DNA of 17,071 nt from an uncultured Bacilli bacterium (GCA_944331945.1 CALVJC010000045.1:1-17071); one strand, 5' to 3'; positions 1 through 7,611 are shown, counted from the first letter of the stretch. Numbers and translations are program-made. Notes: a model not told the origin generated them from the sequence alone.

Positions 1-744
1 GTTGCAAGTGCTTATAAAGTGGCTGGCAGCTTTGGCCAAGGAGCAAACAGTATCACCGCTGGAGGTGGCGGAGGCTTCTATGGTGGCGGCGTGGCCGTAA
101 CTTCTGCCGGTGGGGGCTCTTCTTATATTGGCAATGGAATCGATGGCAAAACAATTGCCGGAAATGCTTCCATGCCCAATAAAACGGGGAGTGGCAATAC
201 CACAGGAAACAGCGGAAACGGTTATGCCAAAATCACTTATCTTGGACCAGATAATACCGTAAAAGATAGTTCTGGAAATATCGTAACATATCATGATGGA
301 AGTGCTATGGAAATTGGAGACTATTTTAAGATCCATTATGCTGCCAATCCGAATTATGTCATTGATGTTTATAATGCCGCAACTAGTAATGGAACAAAGA
401 TTCAATTATATGCTAACTCTTCGAGCAATCGTTCTTCTTATGGCGTTTTGAAAACAACCAGTCAAAACTATTATGCTATTTATTTTACGCTTGCTCATAA
501 TATGGTAATTGATGTGACAAATGGCTCTAGTGCCTTAAGTACCCCACTTCAGTTATATACGTTATCTTATAGTAATGCACAACAATGGATGTTTATCAAA
601 GATGGTAACAACTATCGAATCCAATCAAAGCTTGGAACTTGCATCGATTTAAAACAAGCGACCGTTGCCAATGGACAAGTGATTCAAACTTATGCTTGTA
701 CCGTAGGCCATACACCTCAACTTTGGTATTTTGCTAAAGTTTAA
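1..744 (+). CDS. C-terminal part of a glycine-rich, ricin-B-type lectin surface protein (5' truncated)
   Basis: The reading frame is open from base 1, so the N-terminus lies outside the window; a GTG at 19 is only an internal Val codon without a ribosome binding site. The first ~75 visible residues are Gly/Ser/Asn-rich, with AGGGGGFYGGG and AGGGSSYIGNG, matching the glycine-rich domain seen beside ALK-type modules and in many bacterial surface proteins. The last ~140 residues look like a beta-trefoil of the ricin-B/RICIN family: three repeated blocks contain a YVIDV, MVIDV or TCIDL strand, and two end in QxW-like motifs (QQWMF, QLWYF). Such domains usually bind carbohydrate, so binding host or dietary glycan outside the cell is a reasonable inference. 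No sorting motif is visible at the C-terminus, which ends right after the trefoil. The 226-base gap and separate promoter downstream show it is not part of the heat-shock operon. The domain call is fairly secure; the ligand is unknown. Confidence 0.8.
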   Translation, partial: VASAYKVAGSFGQGANSITAGGGGGFYGGGVAVTSAGGGSSYIGNGIDGKTIAGNASMPNKTGSGNTTGNSGNGYAKITYLGPDNTVKDSSGNIVTYHDGSAMEIGDYFKIHYAANPNYVIDVYNAATSNGTKIQLYANSSSNRSSYGVLKTTSQNYYAIYFTLAHNMVIDVTNGSSALSTPLQLYTLSYSNAQQWMFIKDGNNYRIQSKLGTCIDLKQATVANGQVIQTYACTVGHTPQLWYFAKV

Positions 745-904
745 AATCGAAATTTCAGGAAAAAAAGAATAAAAATAGACAAAAAAGTTTCTTCAAAAAG
801 TGTTAGTTTTAGTGAATGAACTGGCCATAAAACACCAAAGTAGAAAAAGGTTTCTTTCTAACAACTTTATGAAAATAACTTTTTTTCATTTGCTTGAAAA
901 AAAG
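745..904. other. AT-rich intergenic region between the lectin gene and the hrcA promoter
   Basis: No ORF with a ribosome binding site was found here. The stretch is very A/T-rich with many A and T runs. The only strong structure is the inverted repeat at 876-907, listed separately. I see no convincing intrinsic terminator for the upstream lectin gene. A weak pairing of TTTTA (near 812) with TAAAA (near 830) and a short AGAAA/TTTCT hairpin near 842-855 are the only candidates. Confidence 0.5.
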
Positions 905-907
905 TTA
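876..907. repeat. Perfect 12-bp inverted repeat upstream of hrcA
   Basis: TAACTTTTTTTC (876-887) and GAAAAAAAGTTA (896-907) are exact reverse complements, separated by the 8-base loop ATTTGCTT. No T-run follows on either strand, so it is not a standard intrinsic terminator. Its right arm shares three bases with the left half of the first CIRCE-like operator. Its role is unknown; it could be a weak bidirectional transcription barrier or a protein-binding palindrome. Confidence 0.6.
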
Positions 908-931
908 GCAAAAAGAGTTGACAAGTGCTAA
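905..931 (+). promoter_or_regulatory. CIRCE-like HrcA operator 1 (degenerate), overlapping the -35 box
   Basis: CIRCE, the HrcA operator, is TTAGCACTC-N9-GAGTGCTAA. Here TTAGCAAAA (905-913), nine bases, then AAGTGCTAA (923-931) gives exactly the 9-9-9 geometry. The left half matches the consensus at 6 of 9 positions and the right half at 8 of 9. It overlaps the -35 box at 918-923, so HrcA bound here would block RNA polymerase. The exact spacing and the adjacent hrcA gene support the call; the weak left half lowers confidence. Confidence 0.65.
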
Positions 932-946
932 TAAAATGAATACAAT
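918..946 (+). promoter_or_regulatory. Sigma-A promoter of the hrcA-grpE-dnaK operon
   Basis: TTGACA (918-923), a 17-base spacer and TACAAT (941-946) form a near-consensus housekeeping promoter. Transcription should start around 953, giving a leader of about 36 bases before the hrcA ATG at 989. Operator 1 overlaps the -35 box and operator 2 runs from the predicted start site to the ribosome binding site. Confidence 0.85.
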
Positions 947-950
947 AATA

Positions 951-977
951 TTGGCACTTGAAAAGAAGCAGTGCTAG
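951..977 (+). promoter_or_regulatory. CIRCE-like HrcA operator 2 (degenerate), between start site and Shine-Dalgarno
   Basis: TTGGCACTT (951-959), nine bases, then CAGTGCTAG (969-977) again gives exact CIRCE 9-9-9 spacing. Each half matches the consensus TTAGCACTC/GAGTGCTAA at 7 of 9 positions. It lies in the transcribed leader and touches the AGGAGGG ribosome binding site at 976-982, so it could act as a DNA roadblock and as an mRNA 5' hairpin. Operators 1 and 2 begin 46 bases apart. Confidence 0.6.
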
Positions 978-988
978 GAGGGATTCCC

Positions 989-1975
989 ATGCTTTCGAAA
1001 CGACAAAGTGATATTCTAAAATTAATCGTTGAAAATTACATTAAGCAAGCGAAACCGGTAAGTAGCAATCAATTATGCAAAAGATTGAAATGTTCCAGTG
1101 CTACCGTTCGTAATGAAATGGCCGCTTTGGAAGAAGAAGGTCTATTAGAGAAAACGCATACTTCAAGTGGTCGTATGCCCTCAGAAGAAGGATATCGATA
1201 CTACGTGGATCATTTAATGAAACCCAAAGAAATGAATGGGGAAGATATCTTAAAATTACAGATCATTTTCCATAATCAAACTTTGGAATTATCGGACTGT
1301 ATCGAAAAAAGCCTTCAAGTCGTCAGTGATATGACTTCTTATACCGCCGTGGTATTAGGAAAAACTTCGCATGAGAACTTATTAAAAGAAGTCAATGTCG
1401 TTCCTTTAACCGATCAACAAATGATTATTATTGTTGTTACCGATAAAGGGAAAGTTGAGCATAAGACCGTAACACTAGAAAATGTCAGTTTAGACGAAGT
1501 AAAGAAAACGATCGATATTATCAATAAATTAATTATTGGTACCCCGATGGATGAAGTAAATACCAAACTAGAGTTTGAGGTAAAACCTATCATTGGAAAA
1601 TACGTCAAACAACATGAAAAGCTTTATGATACGATCTATCATGTTTTCCATGACTTTGTAGAACAAGAAGTAAACGTTGTCGGAAGAGCGAAATTCTTAG
1701 ACCAACCAGAATTTCATAGCGTAGAAAAAATTAAAAATCTATTCCATAAACTTGAAGATAAAGATTTGATTCAAGAAATTAAGCAAGATGATTCCAATAA
1801 TATTGAAATTTATATTGGTAGTGAGAACAAATTAGATGATGAAGTTACCATTATTAAAACGAACTACAAAACGAAAGCAGACGAAGGAACCTTGGCCATT
1901 ATTGGACCAAAACGAATGGAATATGATCGAGTAGTAAGTCTTTTAGAATATATTAAAGAAAACATAGAAAGGTAG
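989..1975 (+). CDS. hrcA: Heat-inducible transcription repressor HrcA
   Basis: HrcA binds CIRCE operators and represses chaperone operons; GroEL activity normally keeps it folded, which closes a feedback loop. The 328-residue product has the typical N-terminal winged helix (RQSDILKLIVENYI, then SSATVRNEMAALEEEGLLEK and SGRMPSEEGYRYYVD), followed by the GAF-like dimerisation and inserted domains. The length is slightly below the family's usual ~340. The ATG at 989 is chosen because AGGAGGG (976-982) lies six bases upstream and the protein then begins MLSKRQ, as in homologues. A GTG at 971 would add six residues but lies inside operator 2 and lacks a ribosome binding site. It is the first gene of the operon and is followed eight bases later by grpE. 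Confidence 0.95.
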   Translation: MLSKRQSDILKLIVENYIKQAKPVSSNQLCKRLKCSSATVRNEMAALEEEGLLEKTHTSSGRMPSEEGYRYYVDHLMKPKEMNGEDILKLQIIFHNQTLELSDCIEKSLQVVSDMTSYTAVVLGKTSHENLLKEVNVVPLTDQQMIIIVVTDKGKVEHKTVTLENVSLDEVKKTIDIINKLIIGTPMDEVNTKLEFEVKPIIGKYVKQHEKLYDTIYHVFHDFVEQEVNVVGRAKFLDQPEFHSVEKIKNLFHKLEDKDLIQEIKQDDSNNIEIYIGSENKLDDEVTIIKTNYKTKADEGTLAIIGPKRMEYDRVVSLLEYIKENIER

Positions 1976-1983
1976 GGAATGAA

Positions 1984-2604
1984 ATGGAAAAAGAAGAAAC
2001 AATCGAGCAATTAGAAGAAAATCAAGAAAAAAACGAAAAAGTAGAACATAAAAAAGAAAAAAAAGACAAACATAAGAAAGAAATAGATGCTTTAAAAAAA
2101 GAAATTGCCGAATTAACAGAGCAAAACGAAACATTGAAACAAGAAAAGGTTGAACTTTTAAATAAAGTACAATATACGCAAGCCGAAATGGTAAATTATC
2201 GGAAGCGAAAAGAAGAAGAAACGGAAAACCGCTTAAAGTTTGCTAACCAAGATTTAATTATGGAAATCATTCCAATCTTAGATAATTTTGAAAGAGCGAT
2301 CAAGTTAGATGATAACAATCTAACCGATGAACTATCAAAATTTCTAACTGGTTTCAAAATGATGTATGCTAATTTGGATGAAGTCCTAAAAAAATATGGC
2401 GTAGAGGAAATCGCTTGTTTAGGACAACCCTTCAATCCAAATGAAATGCAAGCTTTAATGATAGATCAAGATGCCAATTTCCAAGATGACGAGGTAATCG
2501 AAGTCTTGTTAAAAGGATATAAATTAAAAAGTCGGGTCATCAGACCTGCATCTGTAAAAGTGAATAAATTAGAAGAAAATAAAGGAGAGGATAATAATGA
2601 GTAA
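1984..2604 (+). CDS. grpE: Nucleotide exchange factor GrpE
   Basis: GrpE dimers release ADP from DnaK in the cytoplasmic Hsp70 cycle. The 206-residue product has a very Lys/Glu-rich N-terminal tail (about residues 1-40), a long coiled-coil helix (about 40-110, including YRKRKEEETENRLKFANQDL and PILDNFERAI), and the C-terminal beta domain with GQPFNPNEMQALM and VIRPASVKVNK. In most GrpE proteins the beta-domain motif reads roughly FDPxxHEAV; here the His-Glu is replaced by Met-Gln. The ribosome binding site AGGTAGGG spans the hrcA stop codon, and the 3' end overlaps dnaK by 8 bases, which suggests translational coupling. Confidence 0.95.
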   Translation: MEKEETIEQLEENQEKNEKVEHKKEKKDKHKKEIDALKKEIAELTEQNETLKQEKVELLNKVQYTQAEMVNYRKRKEEETENRLKFANQDLIMEIIPILDNFERAIKLDDNNLTDELSKFLTGFKMMYANLDEVLKKYGVEEIACLGQPFNPNEMQALMIDQDANFQDDEVIEVLLKGYKLKSRVIRPASVKVNKLEENKGEDNNE

Positions 2605-4417
2605 AATTATAGGTATTGATTTAGGTACAACAAATAGTTGTGTGTCTGTATTGGAAGCAGGAGAACCAAAGGTAATCCCAAATCCTGAAGGAAACAGAAC
2701 AACACCATCCGTTGTCGCTTTTAAAAATGGAGAAAGAATTGTCGGAGATGCCGCAAAGCGTCAAGCCATTACCAATCCAAATACGATTTCAAGTATTAAA
2801 CGGTTAATGGGAACCGATAAAAAAGTAGAAGCAGAAGGAAAGAAATACACTCCAGAAGAAATTTCTGCGATGATCTTAAGTTATATGAAAGATTATGCTG
2901 AAAGTTACCTAGGAGAAAAAGTAGACAAAGCTGTTATTACGGTTCCAGCTTACTTCAACGATGCTCAAAGACAAGCTACTAAGAATGCTGGTAAAATCGC
3001 TGGTTTAAGTGTAGAACGTATTATTAACGAACCAACCGCTGCTGCTCTTGCTTATGGTCTTGATAAACAAGAAAAGAGTCAAACAATCTTAGTTTATGAC
3101 TTAGGTGGAGGTACTTTCGATGTATCAATCCTAGAATTAGGAGATGGCGTTTTCGAAGTAAAATCTACCGCTGGTAATAACCACTTAGGTGGAGATGATT
3201 TCGATCAAAAGATTATGGATTATTTGATTGAAACCTTTAAGAAAGAAAATGGTGTGGACTTATCAAAAGATAAAATGGCCATGCAACGGTTAAAAGAGCT
3301 TTCCGAAAAAGCCAAAAAAGACTTGTCAAGTATGACAACCACCCAAATCTCAGCACCATTTATTTCTCAAAGTTCTGATGGACCACTTCATTTGGAAGTT
3401 AGCTTAACAAGAGCCAAATTCGAAGATTTAATTCAAGATCTTGTCATGAGCACCCTAGATCCTGTTCGTGACGCGTTAAAGAATGCTGATATCAAAGCCA
3501 AAGATCTAGACAAGGTAATCTTTGTTGGAGGATCAACTCGTGTTCCACTTGTTTATGAAACGGTCAAGAAAGAGCTTGGAAAAGAACCATCAAGAGAAGT
3601 AAACCCAGACGAAGTTGTTTCTATGGGAGCTGCAATTCAAGGTGGTGTCTTAACCGGTGATGTGAATGATATCGTATTACTTGATGTTACTCCATTATCT
3701 TTAGGTATTGAAACCCTAGGTGGCGTTATGACAACCTTAATTCCAAAAAACACCACGATTCCAACCTCAAAATCAGAAGTATTCTCAACCGCTGCTGACA
3801 ACCAACCTGCAGTAGACGTTCATGTTTTACAGGGAGAACGTTCGATGGCTGCGGATAACAAAACGCTAGGAAGATTCCAATTAACGGATATTCCACCAGC
3901 ACCTCGTGGTGTACCACAAATTCAAGTAACTTTCGATATTGATGCCAATGGTATTGTAAATGTTACAGCCAAAGATCTTGGTACCAATAAAGAACAAAAA
4001 ATTACTATTACTTCAAATACTAACCTTTCAGATGAAGAAATTGATCGGATGGTAAAAGAAGCCGAAGCAAACAAAGAAGAAGATAAGAAGAGAAAAGAAG
4101 AGGCGGACTTAAGAAACGATGCTGAACAATTAATCTTCCAAACTGAAAAAGCATTAAAAGACTTAGGGGATAAAGTCGATAAGAAAGAAAAAGAAGAAGC
4201 TGAAGATCTTGTCAAAGACTTAAAAGAAGCCCTAGAGAAAAATGATATGGACAAAGTCAAAGACAAAAAAGAGAAACTTCAAGAAAAAGCGATGGCTTTA
4301 GCTTCTAAAGTTTATGAACAAGCTGCCAAAGAAAATAGTGCCAATAACAACACGGAAGACAAAAAAGAAGACAGTAAAAAAGATGACGTTCAAGATGCGG
4401 ATTATGAAGAAAAATAA
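2597..4417 (+). CDS. dnaK: Hsp70 chaperone DnaK
   Basis: DnaK is the ATP-dependent chaperone at the centre of this operon, working with DnaJ and GrpE on unfolded proteins. The 606-residue protein is full length. The ATPase domain shows GIDLGTTNS (6-14), the phosphate loop YDLGGGTFDV (167-176) and FVGGSTRVP (309-317). The conserved interdomain linker LLDVTP lies at about 361-366, followed by the beta-sandwich substrate domain and a Lys/Glu-rich helical lid. The C-terminus ends DVQDADYEEK, the acidic tail typical of Bacillota DnaK. AAAGGAG (2581-2587) lies upstream of the ATG inside the end of grpE. Nothing in the protein looks unusual. Confidence 0.98.
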   Translation: MSKIIGIDLGTTNSCVSVLEAGEPKVIPNPEGNRTTPSVVAFKNGERIVGDAAKRQAITNPNTISSIKRLMGTDKKVEAEGKKYTPEEISAMILSYMKDYAESYLGEKVDKAVITVPAYFNDAQRQATKNAGKIAGLSVERIINEPTAAALAYGLDKQEKSQTILVYDLGGGTFDVSILELGDGVFEVKSTAGNNHLGGDDFDQKIMDYLIETFKKENGVDLSKDKMAMQRLKELSEKAKKDLSSMTTTQISAPFISQSSDGPLHLEVSLTRAKFEDLIQDLVMSTLDPVRDALKNADIKAKDLDKVIFVGGSTRVPLVYETVKKELGKEPSREVNPDEVVSMGAAIQGGVLTGDVNDIVLLDVTPLSLGIETLGGVMTTLIPKNTTIPTSKSEVFSTAADNQPAVDVHVLQGERSMAADNKTLGRFQLTDIPPAPRGVPQIQVTFDIDANGIVNVTAKDLGTNKEQKITITSNTNLSDEEIDRMVKEAEANKEEDKKRKEEADLRNDAEQLIFQTEKALKDLGDKVDKKEKEEAEDLVKDLKEALEKNDMDKVKDKKEKLQEKAMALASKVYEQAAKENSANNNTEDKKEDSKKDDVQDADYEEK

Positions 4418-4453
4418 AAGGTAAAGTAGCCCCATTGTGGACTACTTCCTTTT
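4416..4453 (+). terminator. Hairpin after dnaK, possible attenuator or mRNA-processing element
   Basis: AAAAGG (4416-4421) and AAGTAG (4424-4429), separated by a 2-base bulge, pair with CTACTT (4442-4447) and CCTTTT (4448-4453). The loop is about 12 bases. The U-rich part lies in the descending arm and is followed by CGAAAT, so it would be a leaky terminator at best. Its place right after dnaK suggests a device that sets dnaK above pepF/dnaJ levels; this role is inferred. Confidence 0.5.
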
Positions 4454-4474
4454 CGAAATAAGAAAGGATGAAAT

Positions 4475-6283
4475 ATGGGACAAGTTTTAGAACGTAGTGA
4501 AATCAAAGAAGAAGATAAATGGAAGGTAGACACGATTTATAAAAACATCGAAGAATGGCAAAAAGATTATGAATCTTGTCAAAAGATGATTCAAGAAGTA
4601 GAAAGCAAAAAAGATACTTTCTTAGAAAATTCGAAGAATTTCAAAGAAGCTTTATTGCTCGATGATGAAACAAGCCGTCTTCTAGGAAAATTGTATTGTT
4701 ACGCTAGTTTGAAGAATAATGAAGATTTGGCGAATGAAACCTATCAAGAATTAATTGGGAAAGCCAGTAATTTAGATCAAGAATATGAAGAAAAAACCAA
4801 TTATTTTACTCCACGTATTTTAAAAGAAAAGAAAGAAAAGATTCTAAGCTTTCTCGATCAAGAAAAAGAGTTGGAACCTCAAAGACACACTATTTTAAGC
4901 ATCTTACGTTATCAAGGTCACACCTTGAGTGAAGAAGAAGAGAAGTTACTGGCTGCTTATTCCAATGTATTAGGAGCGGGTAGTGAGGCTGCAGATTATT
5001 TAATGGATGCCGATATGCGTTTTGGTACCATTACGGACGAGGAAGGACAAGAAACAGAACTAACTCAAAGTAATTATAGTATCTACTTAAGAAGTAAAAA
5101 CAGGGAAGTAAGAAAACAAGCCTTTTTAAGAATGCACGAGGTATATGGAAGCTTTAAAAACACTTTAAATGCGACGCTTTCTAGTATTGTGAATTATGCC
5201 AGCACCAGTGCCCGTTTAAATCACTTTGATAGTTCACTTGCTATGGCCCTTTATGCTAATAATATTCCGGTTTCCCTTTACCATAATTTAATTGAAGTTG
5301 TCCATCATCATTTACCCAGCTTATACCGCTATTTTGCTCTCAAAAAAGACATGCTTGGCGTGGACGAATTTCATTTATACGATGGATATGTTAGTACCGT
5401 AAAAAATAATCATAAAAAATATCCTTTTGAAGAAGGGAAAAAGCTCGTTCTAGAATCTTTATCAGTCTTAGGGGAAGAATATATCTCCATCTTAAAAATC
5501 GCCTTTACCGATGGTTGGATTGATAAATATCCAAATCGTGGGAAAACGAGTGGTGCTTATTCTTCTGGAATGTATGATACCTTACCCTTTGTACTATTAA
5601 ATTATACCGAAGAATATGATGATGTATCGACCCTTGCACATGAATTAGGTCATTCGATGCATAGTTACTTGTCAAACAAAAATAATGATTATGTGAATGC
5701 TAGTTATCCGATCTTTTTAGCAGAGATTGCTTCTACGGTGAATGAATTATTATTCTCCCATTATATGGAAGAACATGCTACCGATAAGGAAGAGAAAAAA
5801 GCCATTCTAAACGAACGACTTGATATGTTTAAAGGAACGATTTTCCGGCAAACAATGTTTGCAGAGTTCGAACTATCTCTTCATGACAAAGTAGATCGTC
5901 ATGAAATTTTAACCGCCGATTCTCTATCAAATGATTACTATGTCCTAAATAAACTTTATTTTGGGGATGATGTCGTAGTAGACGATGAGATTCGCTATGA
6001 ATGGTTGCGCATTCCACATTTCTATCGACCATTTTATGTTTATCAATATGCGACAGGATTATCGATTGCCAGTTATATTGCGAAGAATATCTTAGAAGAA
6101 AAACAAGGATTTAAAGAAAAATATTTAACTCTTTTAAAATCAGGAGGTAAAGATTATCCGGGCGAACTATTAAAAATCATCGATATTGACTTAGAAAAAC
6201 CAGACTTTTTAGAAGAAGCTCTTGAAATATTCGATGATACACTACGTTCTTATGAAACTTTATGTAAAGAGGAAAAAAAGTAA
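4475..6283 (+). CDS. pepF: Oligoendopeptidase F, M3B zinc metallopeptidase
   Basis: PepF is a cytoplasmic zinc endopeptidase that cleaves short peptides into smaller fragments. The 602-residue length fits the family. The zinc site is HELGH at 389-393 within TLAHELGHSMHSY, with the third ligand Glu417 in FLAEIASTVNE. The substrate-side motif SGAYSSGMYDTLPF just upstream is typical of PepF/M3B enzymes. AGAAAGGA precedes the ATG by about six bases. The gene lies 57 bases after dnaK and 18 bases before dnaJ with no clear promoter of its own, so it is probably co-transcribed with the chaperone genes. This is an unusual place for pepF and suggests a role in clearing peptides during proteotoxic stress, which is inference. 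Confidence 0.93.
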   Translation: MGQVLERSEIKEEDKWKVDTIYKNIEEWQKDYESCQKMIQEVESKKDTFLENSKNFKEALLLDDETSRLLGKLYCYASLKNNEDLANETYQELIGKASNLDQEYEEKTNYFTPRILKEKKEKILSFLDQEKELEPQRHTILSILRYQGHTLSEEEEKLLAAYSNVLGAGSEAADYLMDADMRFGTITDEEGQETELTQSNYSIYLRSKNREVRKQAFLRMHEVYGSFKNTLNATLSSIVNYASTSARLNHFDSSLAMALYANNIPVSLYHNLIEVVHHHLPSLYRYFALKKDMLGVDEFHLYDGYVSTVKNNHKKYPFEEGKKLVLESLSVLGEEYISILKIAFTDGWIDKYPNRGKTSGAYSSGMYDTLPFVLLNYTEEYDDVSTLAHELGHSMHSYLSNKNNDYVNASYPIFLAEIASTVNELLFSHYMEEHATDKEEKKAILNERLDMFKGTIFRQTMFAEFELSLHDKVDRHEILTADSLSNDYYVLNKLYFGDDVVVDDEIRYEWLRIPHFYRPFYVYQYATGLSIASYIAKNILEEKQGFKEKYLTLLKSGGKDYPGELLKIIDIDLEKPDFLEEALEIFDDTLRSYETLCKEEKK

Positions 6284-6301
6284 AAAGGAAGTGATGTAAA
6301 T

Positions 6302-7444
6302 ATGGCAACAAAGCGTGATTATTATGAGGTATTAGGAGTATCCAAAAGCGCCAGTCAAGACGAAATCAAAAGTGCCTTTCGTAAGCTAGCCAAAAAATAT
6401 CATCCTGATATTAGTAAGGAAGAAAATGCCGAAGAAAAATTTAAAGAAGTCCAAGAAGCATATTCTGTTCTTTCGGATGAAAATAAAAGAAAACAATATG
6501 ATCAATTTGGTCATGCCGCCTTTCAAGGTGGCGCTTCCGGTAATCCTTATGGTGGAGGCTTTGGCGGGGGCGGATTTGGTTTTGATCCGAGCGACTTAGG
6601 AGATATCTTCGATGACCTATTTGGTGGAGGATTTGGTTTTGGAGGAAGCAGAAGCTCTCGAAGAAGCCAAGCTCGTCGTGGCGGAGATACTTTAATTCAT
6701 CAAACACTTTCCTTTGAAGAAGCCATTTTTGGTTGTGAGAAAGACTTCGATTTAGACATTGTCGAAGAATGTGAAGAATGTCATGGAAAAGGTGGCTTTG
6801 GAGAACATGACTGTTCGCGCTGTCATGGTAGTGGTACGATCACCCAAGAACAACGCACCATCTTAGGCTCTTTCGTTACCAAAACAACTTGTCCAAACTG
6901 TGAAGGAACGGGAAAGACTTATGAAAAAGTTTGTAGTCACTGTAAAGGAAAGGGTAGAGTAAAAAATCATAAAACCATTACCGTCAGTGTTCCAAGTGGT
7001 ATTAATAATGGGGAGCGCCTTCGTTTAGTCGGAAAAGGACAAGCTGGTTTAAATGGTGGACCAAATGGTGACCTATATATCGAATTCCAAGTCAAAGAAC
7101 ATGAATTCTTTGATCGCGAAGGAGATGACATTTATCTTGACGTACCAATCACCATGGTAGAAGCAGTTTTAGGTTGTAAAAAGGAAGTTCCAACCGTTTA
7201 TGGAAATATTACCATTAACATTCCAAGTGGCTGCGACAGTGGAACCAAACAACGGATTAAAGGAAAAGGAATTAAAAACGCGTCTACAAGAAGAACAGGA
7301 GACATGTATGTCATCTATCAAGTTCAAACTCCTAAGAAACTTTCAAGAGATCAGAAAAAATTGTTTGAAAGCCTAGCTAAAACGGATTTTAAAGATGCAG
7401 ATATTGATCGTTTTGAACGTTTTACGAAAAGAAATGATAAATAA
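6302..7444 (+). CDS. dnaJ: Hsp40 co-chaperone DnaJ
   Basis: DnaJ delivers unfolded substrates to DnaK and stimulates its ATPase. The 380-residue protein has the complete type I layout: a J domain at about 5-70 with HPD at 34-36; a Gly/Phe-rich linker at about 73-115 with the DIFDDLFGGG motif; and a zinc-finger domain with four CxxCxGxG repeats starting at Cys157 (CEECHGKG), Cys171 (CSRCHGSG), Cys197 (CPNCEGTG) and Cys211 (CSHCKGKG). The C-terminal beta-barrel substrate domains follow. AAAAGGAAG, overlapping the pepF stop region, serves as ribosome binding site. It is the last gene of the heat-shock operon and is followed at once by a terminator. Confidence 0.97.
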   Translation: MATKRDYYEVLGVSKSASQDEIKSAFRKLAKKYHPDISKEENAEEKFKEVQEAYSVLSDENKRKQYDQFGHAAFQGGASGNPYGGGFGGGGFGFDPSDLGDIFDDLFGGGFGFGGSRSSRRSQARRGGDTLIHQTLSFEEAIFGCEKDFDLDIVEECEECHGKGGFGEHDCSRCHGSGTITQEQRTILGSFVTKTTCPNCEGTGKTYEKVCSHCKGKGRVKNHKTITVSVPSGINNGERLRLVGKGQAGLNGGPNGDLYIEFQVKEHEFFDREGDDIYLDVPITMVEAVLGCKKEVPTVYGNITINIPSGCDSGTKQRIKGKGIKNASTRRTGDMYVIYQVQTPKKLSRDQKKLFESLAKTDFKDADIDRFERFTKRNDK

Positions 7445-7476
7445 GATATGAAGAGATTTATATCTTTTTTTCTTTT
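7443..7476 (+). terminator. Intrinsic terminator of the heat-shock operon
   Basis: AAGATAT (7443-7449) and ATATCTT (7460-7466) form a 7-bp A/T stem with a 10-base loop, directly followed by a T-rich run (7465-7476, one C). It starts at the dnaJ stop codon. The stem is weak but the U-tract is long. Confidence 0.75.
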
Positions 7477-7508
7477 GCAAATGTGTCAACTGTTTGACAT
7501 AACTACTT

Positions 7509-7555
7509 TATAACTCCAAAAAAGTAATGAAAAGATTGATTTTTTTGGAGTTATA
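7509..7555. repeat. Perfect 15-bp inverted repeat upstream of murI
   Basis: TATAACTCCAAAAAA (7509-7523) and TTTTTTGGAGTTATA (7541-7555) are exact reverse complements around a 17-base loop. It lies between the dnaJ terminator and murI. No T-run follows the right arm (GCGTATACC follows), so it is not a standard terminator in the murI direction. A poor promoter candidate, TTGATT (7536-7541)-17-TATACC (7559-7564), would overlap the right arm, so the palindrome could be an operator, an mRNA 5' stabiliser or a small mobile-element remnant. A shorter palindrome, TGTCAA-CTGT-TTGACA (7484-7499), lies just upstream. Confidence 0.7.
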
Positions 7556-7611
7556 GCGTATACCATAAATAAAGTCAATCTTATATAGAAAGAGAAAGGA
7601 TGAGGCGATAA

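Noticed and set aside
922..960. Inverted repeat GTGCTAA...TTGGCAC read as one reversed operator
   Set aside because: It arises because the right half of operator 1 and the left half of operator 2 are complementary; both flanking pairs have exact CIRCE 9-9-9 spacing with the correct orientation.
971..988. Upstream GTG start for hrcA, adding six residues
   Set aside because: No ribosome binding site precedes it, it lies within the second CIRCE-like operator, and the AGGAGGG at 976-982 is well placed for the ATG at 989.
7494..7499. TTGACA as the -35 of a murI promoter
   Set aside because: No acceptable -10 lies 16-18 bases downstream, and the hexamer is part of a palindrome.
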